In this document: positions 48,768 to 58,923 of the stretch, in pieces
Numbering within the stretch: the stretch's first letter is position 1
Layout: every line of letters starts with the position of its first letter
DNA from: CAVTJL01 sp963828215
Lineage (GTDB): Bacteria; Pseudomonadota; Alphaproteobacteria; Geminicoccales; Geminicoccaceae
NCBI GenBank assembly: GCA_963828215.1
Contig: CAWHFO010000051.1
Span: 1-64,000, forward strand
DNA: 64,000 nt
Reading direction: 5' to 3'
Translations under genes and position numbers: made by a program
Notes under the pieces: model-generated
Told to the model about the DNA's origin: nothing
The model's database searches: none
Seen by the model: the letters and a program-made list of their open reading frames with translations, nothing else

Positions 48768-49945
48768 CCGGGCCGAGGCTGAATTTCGAGCGTGCGGAAT
48801 ATGCCGAGCGGCTGAAAAAGACGCGGGCGGCCATGGAGCGGGCCGGGGTCGAGCTGCTGATCGTCAGCGATCCCTCCAACATGCACTGGCTGACCGGCTA
48901 TGACGGCTGGTCGTTCTACGTGCATCAGTGCGTGCTGGTGGCGGGCGACGGCGAGCCCGTCTGGTACGGCCGCGGCCAGGACGCCAACGGCGCCAGGCGC
49001 ACCTGTTATCTGACCGACAAAAACATCGTCGGCTATCCCGACCACTACGTGCAGTCCACCGAGCGCCATCCGATGGACCTGCTTTCCCAGATCATCGCCG
49101 AGCGCGGCTGGGATCGTCTCGCGGTCGGCGTCGAGATGGACAATTATTATTTTTCGGCCGCGGCCTTTTCCTCGTTGCAACGCCATCTGCCCAACGCCCG
49201 CTTCAAGGACGCGACGGCGCTCGTGAACTGGCAGCGCGCGGTGAAAAGCCCGACCGAGCTCGACTATATGCGGAAGGCCGGGCGCATCGTCGGGGCGATG
49301 CACGAGCGCATCCTGGAGCTGGCCGAGCCGGGCCTGAGAAAGAACGAGCTGGTGGCGGAGATCCTGGCCACCGGCGTGCGCGGTGTCGACGGCATCGGGG
49401 GCGACTATGCGGCCATCGTGCCGCTGCTGCCGTCGGGCGAGGAGGCCTCCGCACCGCATCTCACCTGGGACGAGCGGCCGATGCGGTCCGGGGAGGGGAC
49501 CTTTTTCGAGATCGCCGGCTGCTTTCGCCGCTACCACTGCCCGTTGTCGCGCACGGTTTTCCTGGGCAAGCCGCCCCGGGCGTTCCGGGATGCCGAGCAG
49601 GCGGTGCTCGAAGGCATGGAGGCGGGTCTCGCCCAGGCCCGCCCGGGCAACCGCTGCGCCGATATCGCGGGTGCCTTCTTCGCCGTGCTGAAGCGGCACG
49701 GCATCGTGAAGGACAACCGCACCGGCTACTCGATCGGCCTCAGCTATCCGCCCGACTGGGGCGAGCGCACGATGAGCCTGCGCTCGGACGACCGCACCGA
49801 GCTCAGGCCCGGCATGACGTTCCATTTCATGAGCGGGCTCTGGCTCGAGACGATGGGGCTGGAGATCACCGAGAGCATCGCCATCACCGACACGGGCGTC
49901 GAGTGCCTGTCGAGCGTGCCCCGCGAGCTGTTCGTCAAGCCATGA
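48764..49945 (+). CDS. doeA: ectoine hydrolase
   Basis: Opens the ectoine ring to N-acetyl-diaminobutyrate isomers (also called EutD). A 393-residue M24 (creatinase/prolidase-like) protein: SDPSNMHWLTGYDGWSFYVH, AVKSPTELDYMRKAGRIVGA, GGDYAAIVPLLPSGEEASAP and AGCFRRYHCPLSRTVFLG. The usual Asp metal ligands of M24 peptidases are absent, as expected of this subgroup. A GTG start at 48764 overlaps the eutC stop and has GAGGGGAG upstream. Intact, and it overlaps doeB by 4 bp. Confidence 0.94.
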   Translation: MTGPRLNFERAEYAERLKKTRAAMERAGVELLIVSDPSNMHWLTGYDGWSFYVHQCVLVAGDGEPVWYGRGQDANGARRTCYLTDKNIVGYPDHYVQSTERHPMDLLSQIIAERGWDRLAVGVEMDNYYFSAAAFSSLQRHLPNARFKDATALVNWQRAVKSPTELDYMRKAGRIVGAMHERILELAEPGLRKNELVAEILATGVRGVDGIGGDYAAIVPLLPSGEEASAPHLTWDERPMRSGEGTFFEIAGCFRRYHCPLSRTVFLGKPPRAFRDAEQAVLEGMEAGLAQARPGNRCADIAGAFFAVLKRHGIVKDNRTGYSIGLSYPPDWGERTMSLRSDDRTELRPGMTFHFMSGLWLETMGLEITESIAITDTGVECLSSVPRELFVKP

Positions 49946-51000
49946 TGGACACTGCCAAAAGCCTCCTTCCGCCCTCGCCGGTGACGCCCACCGTCGATTT
50001 CGAGGCGGACGGCGTTCAGCACGCCTTCCTGCGCCTGCCGTACAGCCGGGACGACTCCGCCTGGGGCTCGGTGATGATCCCCGTCACGGTGGTCCGCCGG
50101 GGCGTGGGGCCGACAGCGCTGCTGACCGGCGGGAATCATGGGGACGAGTACGAGGGGCCGATCGCGCTCTTCGACCTGGCCAGGACGCTGACGGCGGAGC
50201 AGGTCACCGGCCGCGTCATCATCGTGCCGGCCATGAACCACCCGGCCTTCGTCGCCGCCACGCGCACCTCGCCCATCGACCGCCGCAACCTCAACCGCAG
50301 CTTTCCTGGCCGGCCGGACGGCACGATCACCGAGAAGATCGCGGATTATTTCACGCGCCATCTCCTGCCGCTGGCCGACCTGGTGCTGGACTTCCATTCC
50401 GGCGGGAAGACGCTGGACTTTCTTCCCTATGCGGCCGCGCATGAGCTGCCCGACAAGGCCAGGGAGGCGGCGTGCTTCGCGGCGGTGGCGGCCTTCGGGG
50501 CCCCCTACTCGATGCGCATGCGCGAGATCGACCCGGTGGGCATGTACGACACCACGGCCGAGGCGATGGGCAAGGTGTTCGTCACGACCGAGCTCTGCGG
50601 CGGCGGCACCGCGACGGCCCGCAGCGTGGCCATCGCGCGGCGCGGCGCGATGAACCTGCTGCGCCATGCCGGCATCGTCGCGGGCGAGCCGGAGGTCGAG
50701 CAAGACGCGGTGGCTCGACATGCCCTCCGACCATGCTTCGGCTTTGCCGTGGACGAGGGGCTGGTCGAGCCCTGCGTCGATCTGGGCGACCCGGTGCGGA
50801 GCGGCGACGTCCTGGCCCGCATCCATCCCATCGGCCGCACGGGGGCGGCGCCGGGCCTGCATCGGGCGGCCCTCGACGGCATCCTGGCGGCCCGCCATTT
50901 CCCCGGCCTCGCCAAGCCCGGCGACTGCCTCACGGTGATCGCCACCCTCGAAGAGACCCAGGATCAACAGTCCCAGCTCATCACCAAAGGAGTTCCGTGA
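49942..51000 (+). CDS. doeB: N-alpha-acetyl-diaminobutyrate deacetylase
   Basis: Removes the acetyl group from the product of DoeA, giving L-2,4-diaminobutyrate (also called EutE). A zinc-dependent AstE/AspA (M14-like) enzyme of 352 residues: TGGNHGDEYEGPIALFDLAR supplies His and Glu ligands, and VLDFHSGGKTLDFLPYAA supplies the third His. The substrate Arg motif RRNLNRSFPG follows NHP. The C-terminal beta domain is in LVEPCVDLGDPVRSGDVLA. Intact. Confidence 0.94.
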   Translation: MMDTAKSLLPPSPVTPTVDFEADGVQHAFLRLPYSRDDSAWGSVMIPVTVVRRGVGPTALLTGGNHGDEYEGPIALFDLARTLTAEQVTGRVIIVPAMNHPAFVAATRTSPIDRRNLNRSFPGRPDGTITEKIADYFTRHLLPLADLVLDFHSGGKTLDFLPYAAAHELPDKAREAACFAAVAAFGAPYSMRMREIDPVGMYDTTAEAMGKVFVTTELCGGGTATARSVAIARRGAMNLLRHAGIVAGEPEVEQDAVARHALRPCFGFAVDEGLVEPCVDLGDPVRSGDVLARIHPIGRTGAAPGLHRAALDGILAARHFPGLAKPGDCLTVIATLEETQDQQSQLITKGVP

Positions 51001-51002
51001 CG

Positions 51003-51863
51003 ATGAGAAACCTTGCTCAGTGCGGCATCGCGGCGTTCGCGATGACCATCGGCCTCGGCGCCGTCGCCCACGCCACGTCGCTCGAGGAGGTGAAGAAGGC
51101 GGGCTACATCCGCGCCGCCAACGCCAACGAGGTTCCCTACGCCTACATGGACGCCGACGGCTCCGCCAAGGGCATCGGCCCCGATGTGGCCGCGGCGGTG
51201 CTGAAGTCGATCGGCGTGCCCGAGATCGAATGGACCGTGACGCCGTTCGGCTCGCTGATCCCCGGCCTCAAGGCCCGGCGCTTCGACATGGTGGCGGCCG
51301 AGCAGAACATCCTGCCCGACCGCTGCAAGCAGGTCGAGTTCACGACGCCCAACTCCAGCTATGGCGAGGGCCTGCTGGTCAAGGCCGGCAATCCCAAGAA
51401 CCTGCACAGCTACGAGGACTTCAAGAAGAACCCGGCGCTCAAGGTGGCGATCGTCTCGGGCGCCGACCAGATCGACTTCCTCCACGGGCTGGGCATTCCG
51501 GACGGCCAGATCGTCATCATCCAGGCCAACGCCGACGCGCCCTCGACCGTGCAGACCGGCCGGGCCGACGCCTATGCCGCGACCGAGCTCACGGTCGCCA
51601 ATCTCGTCAAGGTGAACAGCACCGGCGTCGAGCAGGCCAAGCCCTTCACCGACCCGGTGATCGACGGCAAGCCCGTCCGCAGCTATGGCGGGTTCGACTT
51701 CCGCAAGCAGGACGAGGGGCTCTACAAGGCCTTCAACACCGCCCTCGTCGCCTTCAAGAAGACCGACGCCTACGCCAAGATCCTGACCAGCTACGGATTG
51801 AGCGACGCCAGCGTCGAGGCCGCCCGCAAGAAGACGATGGCCGAGCTTTGCGCCGGCAAGTAG
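51003..51863 (+). CDS. ehuB: ectoine/hydroxyectoine ABC transporter substrate-binding protein
   Basis: A periplasmic family 3 (amino-acid type) binding protein, 286 residues. A Sec signal (AAFAMTIGLGAVAHA) is followed by VKKAGYIRAANANEVPYAYM, GIGPDVAAAVLKSIGVPEIE and FGSLIPGLKARRFDMVAAEQ. Ectoine recognition is inferred from its position after doeB. A GTG at 50997 is a second possible start; AGGAG lies between four and ten bases upstream of the two. Intact. A hairpin follows the gene. Confidence 0.93.
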   Translation: MRNLAQCGIAAFAMTIGLGAVAHATSLEEVKKAGYIRAANANEVPYAYMDADGSAKGIGPDVAAAVLKSIGVPEIEWTVTPFGSLIPGLKARRFDMVAAEQNILPDRCKQVEFTTPNSSYGEGLLVKAGNPKNLHSYEDFKKNPALKVAIVSGADQIDFLHGLGIPDGQIVIIQANADAPSTVQTGRADAYAATELTVANLVKVNSTGVEQAKPFTDPVIDGKPVRSYGGFDFRKQDEGLYKAFNTALVAFKKTDAYAKILTSYGLSDASVEAARKKTMAELCAGK

Positions 51864-51870
51864 GCCCGAA

Positions 51871-51900
51871 CGGCATGGGCGGGGTGCTCGGCCCATGCCG
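51871..51900 (+). terminator. intercistronic hairpin after ehuB
   Basis: CGGCATGGGC / GCCCATGCCG, a 10 bp perfect stem with a ten-base loop, five bases after the ehuB stop. Placed between a binding-protein gene and its permeases, it likely raises the relative level of the ehuB message by stabilising its 3' end or causing partial termination. Confidence 0.7.
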
Positions 51901-51926
51901 CAGCACCGGCCGCGGGTGGCACGCTC

Positions 51927-52592
51927 ATGACCTGGACCCACTATCTGCCGGCCCTGCTGCGCGGGGCCGAGGTGACGGCGCTGCTCGCGGTGGCCTCCAC
52001 GCTGCTCGGCGCGGTGCTGGCCTTCGCCGCCGGCATCGCCCGGGTGGCCGGCGGCCGTCTTTTGTCGGCCATCGCGCTCGTCTATATCGAGATCTTTCGC
52101 GGCACCTCGCTCCTCGTGCAGCTTTTCTGGCTGTACTACGCGCTGCCGCTGGTCGGCATCTCGTTCGGTCCGGTGCTGACCGGTGTCCTCGGGCTCGGCC
52201 TCAATATCGGCGCCTATGGCGCGGAGGTGGTGCGCGGTGCCCTGCGCTCGGTGCCGGAGGCCCAGCACGAGGCGGCGCGGGCCCTGAACTTCAGCCGCGG
52301 CTACACGCTCTGGCACATCGCCCTGCCGCAGGCGGTGGTGGAGATGATGCCGGCCTTCGGCAATCTCGCCGTTCAGAACCTCAAGGACACGGCGCTGGTG
52401 TCGCTGATCTCGATCGCCGAGCTCACCTACGAGGCCCAGCAGCTCCGCAACATCACGCTCGACAGCGTCCGCATCTACTCCCTGGCGCTGCTCGGATATT
52501 TCATCATGGCGCTCGTTCTCGCGGCCTTCATGCGCTGGCTCGAGCAGGCGCTCAGACGGGGTGCCGCGTTCCCGAGGGGTGCCCACGCATGA
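51927..52592 (+). CDS. ehuC: ectoine ABC transporter permease EhuC
   Basis: A 221-residue amino-acid-type permease with about five helices. The EAA loop interacting with the ATPase is seen in RSVPEAQHEAARALNFSRGY, then LWHIALPQAVVEMMPAFGN. N-terminal RGAEVTALLAVASTLLGAVL is typical of the HisMQ family. The stop overlaps the ehuD start (ATGA). Intact. Confidence 0.92.
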   Translation: MTWTHYLPALLRGAEVTALLAVASTLLGAVLAFAAGIARVAGGRLLSAIALVYIEIFRGTSLLVQLFWLYYALPLVGISFGPVLTGVLGLGLNIGAYGAEVVRGALRSVPEAQHEAARALNFSRGYTLWHIALPQAVVEMMPAFGNLAVQNLKDTALVSLISIAELTYEAQQLRNITLDSVRIYSLALLGYFIMALVLAAFMRWLEQALRRGAAFPRGAHA

Positions 52593-53284
52593 TGTACGGC
52601 TTCGCCTGGGACACGTCCTCGCTCGTGCGCCTTCGCCATCTCGATCCTGCCGATCCTGGGCATCGGCCTGATCGTCACGCTCGAGGCGACGGCGCTGGGG
52701 TTCCTCATAGCGCTGGTCCTGGGCCTCGTGTGGGCTCTGCTGAGGCGCAGCCGGATCAAGGCGGTGGCCTGGACGACAGCGATCGTGGTCGAGTTCATCC
52801 GCGACACGCCGCTGCTGATGCAGCTCTTTTTTCTTTACTATGTGCTGCCGGTCTACGGGATCGTGCTGCCGGCCTTCCTGACCGGTGCGCTGGCCCTCGG
52901 GCCTGCAATATTCGGCCTACACCTCGGAAGTCTATCGGGGCGGTCTCGATGCCGTGCCGCGCGCCCAGTGGGAGGCGTCGGTCGCCCTCAACCTCACGCG
53001 CTGGCAGACCTACCGGGACATCGTCATGCCGCAGGCGATCCCGCGGATCGTGCCGGCGCATGGGCAACTATCTCGTCTCGATGCTGAAGGAGACGCCGGT
53101 GCTGTCGGTGGTGACGGTGGTCGACATGCTGGGCGTCGCCAACATGATCGGCGACCGGACCTTCGAGTATCTGGTGCCGCTCTCCATGGTGGGCCTGATC
53201 TTCCTCATCCTGACCCTTCTCTGTTCCGCCGGGCTGCATTTGCTGGAGCGCATGCTGCCCAAGCGCGGGATCGCCTTTCGATAG
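52589..53284 (+). CDS. ehuD: ectoine ABC transporter permease EhuD, frameshifted
   Basis: The partner HisMQ-type permease, about 230 residues. Segments in order: AISILPILGIGLIVTLEATA, VEFIRDTPLLMQLFFLYYVL, YTSEVYRGGLDAVPRAQWEA (EAA loop) and GNYLVSMLKETPVLSVVTVV. Three surplus C residues, near 52631, 52902 and 53059, break the frame; removing each restores the conserved protein. This regularity suggests sequence error, but a truly inactive transporter cannot be excluded. Confidence 0.88.
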   Translation: MMYGFAWDTSSLVRLRHLDPADPGHRPDRHARGDGAGVPHSAGPGPRVGSAEAQPDQGGGLDDSDRGRVHPRHAAADAALFSLLCAAGLRDRAAGLPDRCAGPRACNIRPTPRKSIGAVSMPCRAPSGRRRSPSTSRAGRPTGTSSCRRRSRGSCRRMGNYLVSMLKETPVLSVVTVVDMLGVANMIGDRTFEYLVPLSMVGLIFLILTLLCSAGLHLLERMLPKRGIAFR

Positions 53285-53298
53285 GAGCGCTCGATCCC

Positions 53299-54062
53299 AT
53301 GACTCCGATGATCCACTTCGAGCAGGTGAACAAGCGCTTCGGCTCGCTGACCGTTCTGGACCAGTTCGACTTCGAGGTCCCGGCCGGGCAGAAGGTGGCG
53401 CTGATCGGGCCGTCCGGGCTCGGGCAAGTCCACCGTGCTGCGCATCCTGATGACGCTGGAGCGCTTCCAGGAGGGCAGGCTGATGCTCGACGGCGTCGAG
53501 TATCACCAGCCGAACGGAAAAGGCCCGTTCCGGGCCAGCGAGCGGCATCTCCGGGAGCTGCGCACCAAGGTCGGCATGGTCTTCCAGAGCTTCAATCTTT
53601 TTCCGCACATGACGGTGCTGCGGAACATCGTCGAGGCGCCGACGGCCGTGCTCAGGATGCGCCGCGACGAGGCCGAGGCGCGGGCGATGGACCTGCTGGG
53701 CCTGGTCGGGCCTGACCGACAAGAAGGACCACTTTCCGAGCCAGCTCTCGGGCGGCCAGCAGCAGCGGGTGGCGATCGCGCGGGCGCTCGCCATGCGGCC
53801 GCGCGTGCTGCTGTTCGACGAGCCGACCTCGGCGCTCGATCCGCAGCTGGTGGGCGAGGTGCTGGGCGTGATCCGCGACCTCGCCCACGAGCACGATCTC
53901 ACCATGCTCCTGGTCACGCACGAGATGCGCTTCGCCCGCGAGGTCTCGGACCGCGTCTGCTTCTTCGACAAGGGCCGCATCGTCGAGCAGGGCGAGCCGG
54001 AGCGGATCTTCACCGACCCGCGCGAGGCCCGCACCCGGGAGTTCCTGCAGTCGGTCCTCTAG
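53299..54062 (+). CDS. ehuA: ectoine ABC transporter ATP-binding protein, frameshifted
   Basis: The ATPase of the ectoine importer. Walker A GPSGSGKST is interrupted by one surplus C near 53419 and a second break lies near 53711. The rest is intact: GMVFQSFNLFPHMTVLRNIV (Q-loop), LSGGQQQRVAIARALAMRPR (signature), VLLFDEPTSALDPQLVGEVL (Walker B and D-loop) and LLVTHEMRFAREVSDRVCFF (switch His). Ends the operon; a hairpin follows. Confidence 0.9.
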
Positions 54063-54096
54063 GGTATGCCTTCGGCAGCAGGTCCCGGTCGATCGA

Positions 54097-54129
54097 GGTC
54101 CTCGGCTCGTCGTGAGGGAGCCGAGGACC
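54097..54129. terminator. bidirectional terminator hairpin
   Basis: GGTCCTCGGCTC / GAGCCGAGGACC, a 12 bp perfect stem with a nine-base loop, between the convergent ehuA and sugar binding-protein genes. No T-run on either side. Confidence 0.7.
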
Positions 54130-54157
54130 GACGAGGACCGCTTCAGGTCGGCAGGGG

Positions 54158-55203
54158 CTACTGCGCCGCGGCTTCGACGTTCTTGATGTCGTAGATGGAG
54201 AAGGGGCCCATCAGCACGCGCAGGCCGGCCTTGCGGGTCGGGTCCTTGGTGATCGTGTAGTTCCCGAGGCGGCCGGCCTTGAAGCTCTGGCCGGCCTCGG
54301 CCTTGATGGCGCCGGTCGCCAGCGCGTAGGCGGTGTAGTAGGTGAGGTAGCCGAGGTCGACGAAGCTCCAGAGCGCGAACTCGGGGGCGCAGCCGTTCTT
54401 CGTGTAGGCGAGCATCTCCTTGGGCACGCCGAGCCCGCTGACCTTGATCTTGTCGCAGAGGCCCTCGTCCTGCATCGCCTTGGCGGCGGCGACGATGCCG
54501 ACCGAGGTCGGCGCCATGATCAGCTTCATGTCCGGATACTTGTCGACCAGCGCCAGCGCCTGGTTGTAGCTCGCCTCGGACTGGTCGTTGCCGTAGACGA
54601 TGCCGACCTGCTTCAGCTTGGCGTATTTCGGATCCTTGAGGGCCGTCTCCATGGCCGCGATCCAGGCGTTCTGGTTGGCGGCGTCCGGCGAGGCCGACAG
54701 GATGGCGAACTCGCCGCCGTCGGCCCGAGGATGTCGAGGGCCATGTCGGCCATGACCTTGCCGGTCTCGGTGAAGTCGACCTGGGCGACGAAGACGTCCT
54801 CGCCCTCGGCCGACGGGATCGGCGAGTCCCAGGTCACGACCTTGATGCCCTTGGCCTGCGCCGCCTTGGCCGCCGGCACGATCTGGTCGCCGGAGTTGTT
54901 GGAGATCATGATCGCGTCCACGCCCTGGGTCGTGGCGTTGGTGACGATCTCGATCTGGCCGGCGACGCTGTTCTCGGGCGTCGGGCCGAGATACTGCAGC
55001 TCGATCGGGTTCTTCAGCTCCTTCTGCCGCCTCGAGGGCCCCCTGGTGGGCCTGGTCGAAGGGCAGGATGCCGAGGAACTTCGGCAGCAGCACCATCTTC
55101 ACCGGCCTTGCCGGGCGCCGGCGCCTGCCTGCGCGCGATGCGCCCGCCGAGCAGCGTCGCCAGCATCGCCAGCGCGGCGGACGCCAGCAGATATCTTCTT
55201 CAT
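54158..55203 (-). CDS. CUT2 sugar ABC transporter substrate-binding protein, frameshifted
   Basis: A periplasmic binding protein of the ribose/rhamnose/AI-2 type. A shifted frame near 55192 restores a signal peptide (LLASAALAMLATLL). The mature protein shows IELQYLGPTPENSVAGQIEI, GVDAIMISNNSGDQIVPAAK, IKVVTWDSPIPS, NQNAWIAAMETALKDPKYAK and IKVSGLGVPKEMLAYTKNG. Further breaks are near 55120, 55025 and 54725. Its start overlaps the permease stop (ATGA) and has GGGAGGG upstream. It is the last gene of its cluster. Closest in pattern to RhaS; sugar not determined. Confidence 0.85.
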
Positions 55204-56169
55204 GTGTCCCTCCCCTTCCATTTCGCGTGGATTGTCTGCGCCATGTTCGGTAGCAGCACTGACAGGATCAGCAAGGCCCCGATCACGCTCGTCTGGGTGT
55301 TGCCGGTGATGTTGGCGAGGCCCATGCCGTTGCGGAGGTTGAGGATCACGAGGATCGACAAGCCGACGCCGAGCAGATTGCCCGAGCCGCCGAAGATGCT
55401 GACGCCGCCCAGGAGCACGATCGTGATGATGTCGAGCTCGAAGCCCTGCGCCATGTCGCCCCGCACCGAGCCCAGCCGCGCCGCGTAGAGCAGCCCGGCC
55501 AGGGCGGCGATGACGCCCGAGGCGACGAACAGCGCCAGCTTGACCCGCCTGCGTCCGCACGCCCGGAATAGCGCGCCGCCTGCAGGTTGTTGCCCATCAC
55601 ATAGACCAGCCGGCCGAAGCCCGAGCGGTGCAGCACGACCGCGATCGACCACGAACAGGACGATGAAGATGACGATGGAGATCGTGAGCGGCCCGATCAG
55701 CGGCTGCTGGCCGAGCGCGTTGAACCAGTCCGGATAGCCGCCGATGGCGCGGTCCTCGACCAGGATGCGGGCGACCCCGCGATAGCCGATCAGGCCGGCC
55801 AGCGTGACGGCGAGCGAGGGCAGCCCGACATAGGCGATCCAGAAACCGTTGATCAGCCCGGCCACGGCACCGGCCAGCAGCGAGGCCAGCATGCCCAGAG
55901 GCAAGCGGCACGCCGTGCTGGAACAGCTAGGCCATGACGCAGGCCGAAAGACCCATGACCGAGGCGACCGACAGGTCGATCTCGCCGTTGATGATGATGA
56001 GCGTCATCATCAGGGCGACGATGATCTTCTCGATCTCGAGCTGGAACAGATTGACGATGTTGCCGACGCCCAGATAGTAGGGCGAGTTGGCGATGTTGAA
56101 GGCTGCGATCACGATCAGCAGGGCCAGCAGCAGGCCTTCCCAGCCGCGCAGCCGGGCGAGAACGGTCAT
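55200..56169 (-). CDS. CUT2 sugar ABC transporter permease, frameshifted
   Basis: A ribose-type permease, about 320 residues with eight or more helices. Starts GWEGLLLALLIVIAAFNIAN and has the family motif IINGEIDLSVASVMGLSA, then VGLPSLAVTLAGLIGYRGVA and FELDIITIVLLGGVSIFGGS. Frames break near 55925, 55640 and 55545. Overlaps the other permease and the binding protein by 4 bp each. Confidence 0.85.
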
Positions 56170-57223
56170 GGCTCTGGCTCCCTCGCGGTGCCGGCGCCCG
56201 CGCGATCGAGCTTCGAGGTCGGTACCGTGTCCACAGCGCCCGCAGCCGTCTGCAGGATCACCGCGTCGCTCGCGACCGCGAGGAGGATCAGCAGGCCGAG
56301 GATGGCGTCGCGCCAGAACTCGCTGATCTGCAGGCGGAAGAGGCTCTGCTCCAGGGTGCCGATCATGATCGGCGCCGAGCATGGCGCCCATCACCGTGCC
56401 CGAGCCGCCGAAGATGTTGACGCCGCCCACCACCACCGCCGCCACCACCTGCAGCTCGAGCCCGCGGCCGGCCTCGACGGTGATGTTGCCGAACCGCGCG
56501 AGGGTCATGAAGCCGGCGAGGCCGGCCAGCGCGCCGGAGAGCAGGAAGGCGGTGAAGACGATGCGCCGCGTCGGCAGGCCCATCAGCTCCGCCGCGTCGG
56601 GATTGGAGCCGATGGCATAGAACTGGCGGCGCGAAGTTGAGGTAGCTGGTGCCGATCTGGAAGACGATGACGATGACGAGGGCCAGCGCCACCATCGCCC
56701 TGATGTCGAGCCCGGCGATGGTGACGAGGTTGAGCGCGCGGCAGGTCGACCAGCCAGTCCGGCAGGCTGTCCGTCGTCACCGTCCTGGCGCCGGAATAGC
56801 TCGACCAGGATGCCCCGGTAGATGGCGAGCGTGCCCAGCGTCACGATGATCGACGGGCACCCGGCCCCAGGCCACCAGCACGCCGTTGATCATGCCCATG
56901 ACGGCGCCCAGCGCCACGGCGATCAGCACCGGCTCGACCGGCCACACGCCGTTGTCGTGCGCGATCTGCGTGCCGGCGAAATAGGCGGTGCAGCCGACGA
57001 TGGAGCCGACCGAGAGATCGATGTTGCGGGTCAGCACGACGAGCGTCTGGCCGACCGCCACGACCGTGATGATGACGACGCTGGAGGCGACGCGGTTGAA
57101 GGTCCGGGACGTGTAGTAGCCGTCGATCTGCGAGCCGAAGATCAGCACCGCGACGACGATCAGCAGGAGCAGGCTGAGCTCCCGGATCTGCTCGGGCCGG
57201 ACATGCCGCTGCAGCCAGGTCAC
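56166..57223 (-). CDS. CUT2 sugar ABC transporter permease, frameshifted
   Basis: The second, distinct permease of this importer. It opens with EQIRELSLLLLIVVAVLIFG, has VLTRNIDLSVGSIVGCTAYF, later YAIGSNPDAAELMGLPTRRI and LQVVAAVVVGGVNIFGGSGT. The GTG start at 57223 overlaps the ATPase stop (GTGA). Breaks near 56855, 56745, 56635 and 56380. Two different permeases per system is the RhaPQ/LsrCD arrangement. Confidence 0.85.
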
Positions 57224-58780
57224 GCCGCGGCGCTCCTGTCCTCGGGACTGTCCGCCTGCCCCATCGCGGCCGTCATGACCCGCTCCTGGGTGGCGTCGGC
57301 CCGGTCCAGGATGGCCATCTGCCGGCCCTCGCGCATGACCAGCACGCGATCGCTCATCGCCAGCACCTCGGGCAGATCGGACGAGATCATGATGATGCCG
57401 ATGCCCTCCGCCGCGAGCTCGCCGATCATGGCGTGGACCTCGGCCTTGGCGCCGACGTCGATGCCGCGCGTCGGCTCGTCCAGGATCAGCAGCGAGGGGT
57501 GCGTGTTGAGCCACTTGCTCAGCATCACCTTCTGCTGGTTGCCGCCCGAGAGCTTGGCGACCGGCAGCTCGACCGAGGGCGTGCGGATCGCGAGGCGCTG
57601 CCGGAAGGCCTCGGCCGTCCGCCGCTCCATGCCGGTCCGCACGAGGCCGAAGCGGTCGAGATAGCGCCTGAGCACCGGCAGCGAGATATTGGCCGCGATC
57701 GACATCGGCAGCGACAGGCCGAGCTGGCGCCGATCCTCCGACAGATAGGCGATGCCGGCGGCCATGGCCTGCCGGGGCGACCGGATGCTTTCCGTCTTCC
57801 CGTCGAGCACGATCGTGCCCGCGGTCGCAGGCTCGATGCCGAACAGGGCGAGGCGCGATATCGGTGCGCCCGGCGCCGATCAGGCCGGCAAATCCCAGAA
57901 CCTCGCCCCGATGGACGTCGAAGTTGACATCCTCGAAGACGCCGGTCCGGCCCAGCCCGCGGACGGAGAGCAGGAGCTCGCCCCGGGGGCCGGGGGCCGC
58001 GGCTGCAGCAGCCCCATCTCGCGTCCGACCATGTCGGCGATGGCGCTCTGCGGCGTGACCTCGGCGCGCGGCCGGGTGGAGATCAGGCGGCCGTCCCGGA
58101 ACACGGTGACGGCGTCCGCGATCTCGAACACCTCCTCCATGCGGTGGCTGACGAAGAGGATGGCGACGCCCTGATCCCGAAGGCTGCGCACCAGCTTGAA
58201 GAGCTGCGCCACCTCGTGGGCCGAGAGGGATGCGGTCGGCTCGTCCATGATGAGGACGCGGACATTGAGCGAGATGGCCTTGGCGATCTCGACCGACTGC
58301 TGGGCCGCCAGCGTCAGCCCGCGGGCCGGGCTGCGCACGTCCAGGGCCACGCCGAGGCTCGCCAGGATCCGGTCGGCCTCGCGGAACATCTGCCGCCAGG
58401 CCGTCACCGGACCGCGGTCCTGATGACTGATGAAGATGTTCTCCGCGACGTTGAGGTCGGGGAAGAGCAGCGGCTCCTGATAGATGGCGGCGATGCCGTG
58501 CCGCTGCGCCTCCGCGGCGCTGCCGATGACGATGGGCTCTCCCGACAGCAGGATCTCGCCGCGGTCCGGCTGGTAGACGCCGGTGATGATCTTGATCAGC
58601 GTCGACTTGCCGGCGCCGTTCTCGCCCAAGCAGGGCGTGGACCTCGCCGGCCCGCAGCGTGAGCGACACGTCCTCCAGCGCCTGGGTGGCGCCGAAGCGC
58701 TTGGCGATATTCCGGATCTCCAGCACCGGCGAGATGGGCGCCTCGGCGCCCGAGCGCTCCCCGGCCGGCGTCAGGCCCAC
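57220..58780 (-). CDS. CUT2 sugar ABC transporter double ATPase, frameshifted
   Basis: An ATP-binding protein with two ABC domains, as in RhaT/RbsA. Domain 1: GENGAGKSTLIKIITGVYQP (Walker A, after a break near 58630), LTLAAQQSVEIAKAISLNVR, VLIMDEPTASLSAHEV and VSHRMEEVFEIADAVTVF. Domain 2: GEVLGFAGLIGAGRT, YLSEDRRQLGLSLPMSIAAN, LSGGNQQKVMLSKWLNTHPS and LLILDEPTRGIDVGAKAEVH. A further break lies near 57870. GTG start with GGAAG upstream. The first gene after the GMC dehydrogenase. Confidence 0.88.
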
Positions 58781-58923
58781 CGTCGCTTCCTCGCCGTCTC
58801 TTTGCTTCGGCGGCCGGCCATGCCGCCCCCTCCCATGTCGTTGCCAGAGCTATAGCGAGCCAAGGCTGGGATGACTATCCGATTCCGTGGCCTCGGCGGT
58901 CGGGCGTCCGGCGGTCCGGTCCC

